Source: Artemisia argyi (Eukaryota > Streptophyta > Magnoliopsida > Asterales > Asteraceae). Taken from it: a stretch of DNA of 64,000 nucleotides. A program made the position numbers and the translations under genes. Positions 58,521-64,000 of the stretch are shown piece after piece. The stretch covers positions 62,407,340-62,471,339 of the forward strand of contig CM060702.1 in assembly GCA_030686995.1 (NCBI GenBank), in the 5' to 3' direction. Under the pieces are notes generated by a model, which was given only the letters and a program-made list of their open reading frames with translations, was not told the DNA's origin and did no database searches. Each line of letters begins with the position of its first letter. Position 1 is the stretch's first letter.

Positions 58521-59474
58521 CTAGGCTCCTCTCGGTGCTCTAGATGGTCCAGGCTCTCCCCTCAAGCGGCGAATCTCACGATCCATTGCCACCACAATCT
58601 CCTCAAGATGCTCAAGTCGTAACTGAGAAGAAGCATCCCTACGCTCCAAAACAACTACCCTCTCTTGAAGCAATGTCAACTGGTCTACCTGCTCCCACTG
58701 GGTCTCCTGTGTCGCCTGAGCTCTATCTCGAATCTCAGGTAACTCATCCCTAAGTAGCTCAATCTCCTCCTGGTGCCTCAACTGTCGTGCCTCGAGTCCA
58801 TGGTAAGACACATCAATACTAACCCTACCCTGAATCAAATCCTCAACCTGCTCCTCAACAGTCTCAAGTCGAGTAGTAATAATCTCATCGACTCTATACC
58901 CCAAGCTATGAACTTGCTCCTGCTGAGCACCCATCTGATCCTCTAATGTAACGGCTGTAGGATCCCTAGCTGCAGCCGCTCTAGAACTCTCACCTATGTG
59001 GTACTCTGGTGGTGGTGAAAAGTCATCAGTCTCAGTGGTAGGTGAATCTGGAGTGGTAAGCCTTGCGCGCTTCCTGAGCGGCAAGAGTGAGGTAGGTATA
59101 GGAGTGGTAGTGGGTATGGCTGGTGGTGGTGGTGTAGGTACAGTAGGACTAGGGAGACTCCTATAAGTAGATGTAGCAATACGAACTCTCTTCCTAGGGC
59201 CCTGAACAGTCTTATCCCTAGGAAACATAAGTCTCGGTTCTGAATGGATAGTAGTAGTAGGAGATGATGGTATGTCAGTAGGTATAGTAGGATGGACATG
59301 GGGAGTAGGAGCCGTCTCCTCCTCCTCGAAAGGCTCAGTGTCACCATCAGATGCCAAAAGTGGCAACTCAGGTGTAGGAGAAACAAGTGGTGAAACAGCA
59401 GTAGAGGACATAGAGCCCTCATCATCAGAGTCGGATATGGAGTAAAGTACAACAGTGTTGGGATTCGAAGACAT
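58521..59474 (-). CDS. Tekay extra ORF upstream of gag (317 aa, unknown function)
   Basis: The ATG at 59474 is the first after the primer site. The frame is open for 317 codons and in the same sense as gag, ending about 540 bp before it. Residues 7-20 (TVVLYSISDSDDEG) are hydrophobic then acidic, like a SUMO-interacting motif. Residues 25-130 are Pro/Ser/Thr-rich and acidic. Basic clusters RKRVR (94-98) and RKRAR (134-138) could be nuclear signals. HIGESSRAAAARDPTA (about 159-174) leads to a coiled coil (about 175-305) and a basic tail ending GPSRAPRGA. A similar Pro-rich, PLRKRAR/GESS/coiled-coil segment precedes gag in other Asteraceae gypsy elements (recollection). Expression might need splicing or reinitiation. 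Function unknown. Confidence 0.75.
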   Translation of the reverse strand: MSSNPNTVVLYSISDSDDEGSMSSTAVSPLVSPTPELPLLASDGDTEPFEEEETAPTPHVHPTIPTDIPSSPTTTIHSEPRLMFPRDKTVQGPRKRVRIATSTYRSLPSPTVPTPPPPAIPTTTPIPTSLLPLRKRARLTTPDSPTTETDDFSPPPEYHIGESSRAAAARDPTAVTLEDQMGAQQEQVHSLGYRVDEIITTRLETVEEQVEDLIQGRVSIDVSYHGLEARQLRHQEEIELLRDELPEIRDRAQATQETQWEQVDQLTLLQERVVVLERRDASSQLRLEHLEEIVVAMDREIRRLRGEPGPSRAPRGA

Positions 59475-59646
59475 GTCTCTGTGATAATCAAGGTGAAATA
59501 AAAATAAATAACTCGCATAATGGCATCGCCTACAAATAAGTAAATATGCACTTATGATGAAATGATGATATGCTATGATGGTGTGGTTATAGTCTAGGGT
59601 CTATGATGCAACCTAGTTCGCTATAACCTTAGCTCTGGTACTAATC
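59475..59646 (-). other. Tekay leader between PBS and extra ORF
   Basis: Sense strand begins with the PBS and TATAGCGAACTA, shared with the array leader. An acceptor-like TTTACTTATTTGTAG/G lies about 60 nt before the ORF start. Confidence 0.5.
59632..59643 (-). other. Tekay primer binding site with two mismatches
   Basis: Sense TAGTACCAGAGC, compared with TGGTATCAGAGC in the related array. Two transitions, one in the position pairing with the tRNA CCA end. The spacer to the LTR is GAT, as in the array. Confidence 0.8.
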
Positions 59647-60835
59647 TGTAACACCCCCAAAATACCTGAATGGCAGCGGAATGGAATACCTGAGGGTGTA
59701 ACGGATCATAACACACAACCAGGATATATTGAACGACCTAAAGTGTCGTTTATAAAATACATCGTTTGATTCATTCAAAATATTCAGAGTTATAAAACAT
59801 AGGTCCCATAAGTTGGAAAAGGTTTAAGGAAACAAGTTTAGTACAATCAAACGATAGTTCAAAGTGCATGAAATCCAAAAGAGACGCGTCGTCCTTGATA
59901 CACAAAGTGACTCCATGCAATGCCATGAGAATATGCCTTAGTTACCTGAGAAATACATTGCGAAAAACGGTCAACATAAAGTTGGTGAATAATCATAGGT
60001 TTATAAGTAATTCGTAAGTACATAAGCCACCAGTATGTAGTAAAGTGACATATTGTCAAAAAGTTTACATTGTCTCTTAAGCTCATGACACCGAAGCTAG
60101 ACGTACTAAAATATGCCCCAAAGGAGTGTTTACCAGACACTCGTACTATATTAGACATGAAATGCATTCGTTTTCCTTATGGAGCAACCCAAACACGAAT
60201 GGAGGAGTCACCCTCGATAGATCTATCCACTCACTCTCGCTTGGCAATATAATTAACGGTTCATGATAATAAAGGGGACTTGCAGTGGTAGTACTAGCAA
60301 CTTAAGCAATGTACGGAATTTAATACTTGGGCATGTACAAAAATAATAGTGCAATGTATTCTCCCCCGTGGGATTTAAAATCAAATAAGTACTAAAAACG
60401 GGGCTATGAGAACTCACCTCGAAATGATGATACAACAATGGTGCAATGATGTAAGAGAAATCGGGACAATGAGGTGCGAGTACTAGCCGCAACCTAAATG
60501 AATAATCGCGATCTAATTAAGATCAAGTCGAAATGAAATGAATGCACATGCACATGATACTCATACCACTCGTAATTTGAAAATACTAGTTATCGTCGTA
60601 GAAAAATGGTTTCCATACTTAGGAAAAATAATTCCATTTAGAGAAGTATATAACTTGTCATATTAACTCGTACGATAAGTTAGCGTTATGTTCCAAGTAT
60701 CAAAACCTTAGAATGACGTCGTCAAGTCGTATAAACATTCCCTTGAGTCGTACGTATCCGTTTGTTAATAAAATCGTCATTAGTAACGTTGCTAGAAAAT
60801 ATACCATTTAGTACGTACGTTATTATTTTTATTTG

Positions 60836-60838
<3 letters not shown>

Positions 60839-60909
<71 letters not shown>
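60839..60909. repeat. (AT)n microsatellite, 71 bp
   Basis: An uninterrupted AT dinucleotide run. The matching run in the other Tekay LTR is 23 bp (51550-51572). Confidence 0.95.
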
Positions 60910-60912
<3 letters not shown>

Positions 60913-61884
60913 TTGACAATGATAAAACGGGTATAACTCGGTCGTTTTAGGCTCGTTTTCCTTGTTCTTTATGTCCACGGATTCGTCTTTGTGTATACTA
61001 GTATATTTTAGACAACTCGGCTCTTTTAGGTTACGTTTAATACTTCAAAATACCCATCGTATTCTGCCCAACAGCAAGCAGTTTTCTTGAAAAGTAGTTT
61101 TCGTCGTTAAATTTGCAAAAATCATAACTCCTTCGTTATAAACTCGTTTTAATCCATTCTTTCGCCCAAAGTTTCGTTTTTGAATGTATTTTCTAAATCT
61201 TTGGTCAAAAATTAACCATCACCCACTGATTTTCCCACGAAATTAAAATAGGGACAGTAGGTATTTCAAAAGTTTCAAAAACCATTTCCAAGTCTCCAAA
61301 CTAGTTCCATCATTCATCAAACCTCTTTCAAACACCACAAAACTAATCTAATCCTACCATACACCTTCTTAGGGTGTCATGGGTTCCTAATCTCCAAAAC
61401 CAAGTAGATCTAACAAGGATCTAACCACAAATCATTTCTAGGGCTTGTATGATCAAAAGTTTACAAAAATAAAGTGGTATAAGTTAATGCATGTATGAGA
61501 TCTTGCAAGAAACATGTATAAACATAGTAATAACTTTGTAAAAATTATGAAATGAGTTTGATAAACTTACTTGTAAGATTAGTGGAGTTAAGATGATTAA
61601 AACCTAATAATCCTTGAGTTTTTATTTCAAAACTCTAACAAGGATGCTATAAAAACAATATTAACACTTTGATCTTTGAAAAATTTTGGTTCCTTCTTGC
61701 TCCTTGTTCTTGGCCGTATATATGAGAAGAGAAAGAGAGAATATGGATTTTTGATGGAATGAAAGAAATGAGATGAAATGGTAAAGTTAGTATGTATTAT
61801 TGATTTATATTACTATTATATTTGGTTAGTACTAAACATTAATGAGCAAAGAGTGTATAAGTGAAAATTGTAAGTGATTGGAGA

Positions 61885-61932
61885 GGGGGGGGGGGGGGGG
61901 GGGGGGGGCGGCAATAGTCAAGGGGGGGGGGG
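61885..61932. repeat. Expanded poly-G tracts in the 5' LTR
   Basis: Runs of 24 and 11 G separated by CGGCAATAGTCAA. The other LTR has 10 and 10 (52548-52580). The run has G-quadruplex potential and is prone to sequencing error. Confidence 0.9.
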
Positions 61933-62710
61933 AATGTGGAAGACTTTTGGTGTAGAAAATGTATTATTATGTGTATTTGGTAGTTTTAAATTGTACCGGG
62001 TACCGGGTTAACTAAAAATAAATTTTAACGAAGTTAACCGGGTCATAATAAAGTTATAAAAATTATAAAAATAGGTTGGGTAAAATTATTGGGTGTTTAG
62101 ATAATTATAGTTTAATTTCCACGAAAACCGTCGAAGTTTTAGAAATCTTAAGTTAATAATTAAAATAAATATCCAAAATACCGGGTAAATTAATATTACA
62201 ATTTTTATATTATAAAAATGAATATAAAAATATATTGGGATCATAGTTGAGAGTGTTGGACGTGTTAGTCACATTTATAGTTCGCGTATTGGTGTTTATT
62301 TAAAATAAACGTACGTAATTCGTTAATTATATTAAAAATATAATTTGAATACCCTACGAGTGGAATAGTATGCAAGTGCCCTAATAACGATATGTCGACT
62401 GTTTCTAGTCCGTATGAAATGTCCTTGATAATAATGCATGAATTCGCTCCTGAACCAATACGGTTACGCGAATTTGAACACTCGTAAACTAAATTTACGA
62501 TGACATGAATAATGCACGTGAATAGTGGTTTTCTCTCGGAAATGAATAGTGTCAAGTGAATAGTAAAATTTTCTGAAGGTGTCTCGGAATGTCAAATTGA
62601 CCTCAAAAACGATGAATAGTAAAACGATGAATAGTGATCGATGAATAGTAATTTGTGAATAGTAGAATGGCAAAGTTTGGAAAAATGACCTGAAATTGTG
62701 GGTTGTGACA

Positions 62711-63344
62711 GGAGAGGTCAAGAAGAAATGGATGTAGCAAATTCAATACAAGAAGACAATTTCATCAAAACCTTTAAAATTGTGAAGGAAACAACATCTA
62801 TCCCTATACTGAAAGAGCTCCCACCTCATTTGGAATATGCTTTCCTGGATGAGAATCCTGTGTTTCACGTTATACTTTCTTCATCTCTTTCTAAAGAATA
62901 GAAGGTGCTATTATTGCAAGAATTGAGCAATCATAAGTGTCTGACATCAAGGGAATTAGCCCTTCATTATATTCTCATAAAATTATTATAGAAGTCGACT
63001 TCAAGCCTGTTGTGCAACCACAATGAAGATTAAACCCTAAGGATCAAGACGTTGTAAAATACGAAATAATCAAGCTTCTGGATGCAGGTTTGATCTACGC
63101 CATCTCTGACAGCGCTTGGGTTAGCCCAATTCATGTTGTACCAAAGAAAGGAGGAATGACTGTTGTAGTCAATGAGAGCAATGAATTAGTTCCTACTAGA
63201 ACTGTAACAGGTTGGAGAGTTTGCATAGCTTACCAGAAGCTTAATGATGCTACTCGAAAAGACCACTTCCCGCTCCCTTTCATCGATCAAATGTTAGAAA
63301 GGCTTTCAGGTCATGAATACTATTGTTTCCTTGATGGTTTCTAA
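62711..63344 (+). pseudogene. Athila-like RT N-terminal part, truncated
   Basis: Resumes after the Tekay insertion: IPILKELPPHLEYAFLDENP (pre-RT linker), a stop at about 62899, then from 63090 IYAISDSAWVSPIHVVPKKG, TRTVTGWRVCIAYQKLND and DHFPLPFIDQMLERLSGHEY, ending CFLDGF at 63341. These are the first RT blocks of Athila elements. The catalytic FxDD block is missing because another LTR begins at 63345. Confidence 0.9.
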
Positions 63345-64000
63345 TGCATGGAATTGCGCCCTTGCAAAAGGTTTAACCTCTCAAAGGATTTTGAGAAGCT
63401 TGCAATCCCCACCAGGCAGTGTACCTGTTCGTTGTAGTATAGTATAGTGATAAGTACCGGGGGATTGATCGTTCAACTCAAAGAATAGTGTTAGCTAGGG
63501 TTAAAACTCACTAAAACTAGGTCTTGGTTTTGGAAAGCAAGTAAAATCTTGGTTTTGGAAGGAGTGGGCAGAATTAGTTGCTAATCAACTAACCCAATTA
63601 ACTAAAGATGCAATCAAAATAAAATAAACTAAACTTAAACTAATTGTGGTGTAAACAATAATGAGAGAAAATTGTGTTTACTTAGATTTCACTACTCTCT
63701 AACTATCTTTTAAAGGTTGATTAGTTTGTTACAATTGCATGGATGACGGGTTATATTCCTTAATACCATTCGTAGGGCCGTGTACGATCTTCCCTAACTT
63801 TATAAGCTGCTACCTCTTCCAATGTCGAGCCGACAACTAGCTCCTAACATGGCCTCATTAGTAGTTACCTACGCATTAAATACAACCAATATATCGTAGT
63901 ACACCTCCGATCATGTTTCTTAAAACGTTCAAGCAAGTTACCAATTGGAAGTCTGCCAGTTTTCTTTAGCCTAACATCGAATTCATTCATCCACAACAAT
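63345..64000 (-). mobile_element. End of an Athila/Tat-like LTR in minus orientation
   Basis: Homology to the host RT stops abruptly before TGCATGGAATTGCGCCC. On the minus strand the segment contains GAACAGGTACACTGCCTGG and an upstream CTATACTATACTACAACG. These resemble GACCAGGTACACTGCCC and GCTATACCATACACG near the 3' end of the Athila-like LTR (about 20030-20065). It is therefore read as the 3' terminus of an inserted LTR that continues past the window. No coding region is seen. The second boundary and target duplication are outside. Confidence 0.5.

Larger units (their letters stand above)
50358..62710 (-). mobile_element. Tekay-type chromovirus (Ty3/gypsy), nearly intact
   Basis: 12,353 bp with LTRs of 3001 and 3064 bp and perfect GGAGA target duplications (50353-50357 and 62711-62715). 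Sense order: 5' LTR (right), PBS, extra ORF, minisatellite, uninterrupted gag-pol with C-terminal chromodomain, PPT, 3' LTR. I count about 13 LTR-LTR substitutions by eye, which points to a recent insertion. The chromodomain and long LTRs place it with Tekay/Del (inference). Confidence 0.95.
59647..62710 (-). repeat. Tekay 5' LTR (3064 bp)
   Basis: Partner of 50358-53358. The 63-bp length difference is fully explained by an AT run (71 versus 23 bp), a G run (24 versus 10) and another G run (11 versus 10). Donor-like GAG/GTGAGTTC and acceptor-like TTTCTCAG/G are both kept. Confidence 0.95.
18760..63344 (+). mobile_element. Athila-like gypsy element, split by two nested insertions
   Basis: Fragments in consistent order and orientation: 5' LTR (18760-20136), PBS (20143-20160), gag (20197-20875), gag end and protease (49058-50357), pre-RT linker and RT start (62711-63344). 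The gaps are the Sirevirus insertion (20876-49057) and the Tekay insertion (50358-62710), each with a perfect 5-bp target duplication. The element ends abruptly in RT where another LTR starts. It is the oldest and most decayed of the large elements here. Confidence 0.85.

Noticed and set aside
60722..60950. ORFs made of Tyr-Ile repeats on both strands
   Set aside because: Translations of the AT microsatellite.

Overview
This window is gene-poor, repeat-dense plant nuclear DNA. It is built almost entirely from LTR retrotransposons nested inside one another. The combination of elements suggests the sunflower family (Asteraceae), by recalled resemblance only: a large Sirevirus-like Ty1/copia family with a long extra ORF, a Tekay-type chromovirus with roughly 3 kb LTRs and an extra ORF before gag, and Athila-type gypsy fragments. 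I see no intact host gene, rRNA, tRNA gene or CRISPR array.

Layout. (1) 1-13289: head-to-tail array LTR-int-LTR-int-LTR-int-LTR of a non-autonomous gypsy-type element. The LTRs are 3002 or 3015 bp and each internal domain is 721 bp, with a tRNA-iMet primer site and a polypurine tract but no protein-coding capacity. The first LTR is cut by the window edge. (2) 13290-18759: an older mosaic of hAT-like MITE ends, two exon-like snippets, a copia LTR remnant, a 180-bp repeat array with a CACTA-like end, a LINE reverse transcriptase scrap, a minisatellite and a promoter-bearing LTR-like remnant. (3) 18760-63344: a decayed plus-strand Athila-like element (5' LTR, PBS, gag, protease, start of RT), split by two later insertions. 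The first is Sirevirus copy A (20876-49057, minus strand, target-site duplication AGAAT). It contains Sirevirus copy B (30230-46070, minus strand, AAACT), which contains a gypsy solo LTR (36386-39860, plus strand, AGATA). The second is an almost intact Tekay chromovirus (50358-62710, minus strand, GGAGA). (4) 63345-64000: the end of another Athila/Tat-like LTR in minus orientation, breaking the Athila RT.

How the parts relate. The array and the Tekay element share LTR ends, U3 repeats, leader sequence and 3' structure. They look like a non-autonomous/autonomous pair. The Tekay element has one uninterrupted gag-pol-chromodomain frame of 1530 codons and is the only element here that still looks competent. 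Both Sirevirus copies carry gag, pol and a long coiled-coil ORF3 on the minus strand. Between pol and ORF3 each carries a divergently oriented (plus-strand) ORF with its own TATA box. That ORF is open in copy B (158 codons). In copy A it is colinear but has four nonsense codons, and differences between the copies are mostly silent in the stretches I aligned.

The most interesting signals are this antisense accessory ORF, an intron-like donor/acceptor pair conserved in three gypsy LTR families, tandem hairpins and a pre-PPT hairpin that show compensatory changes, a conserved stop plus splice-acceptor-like sequence at the Sirevirus gag/pol boundary, and marker shuffling among the array LTRs.
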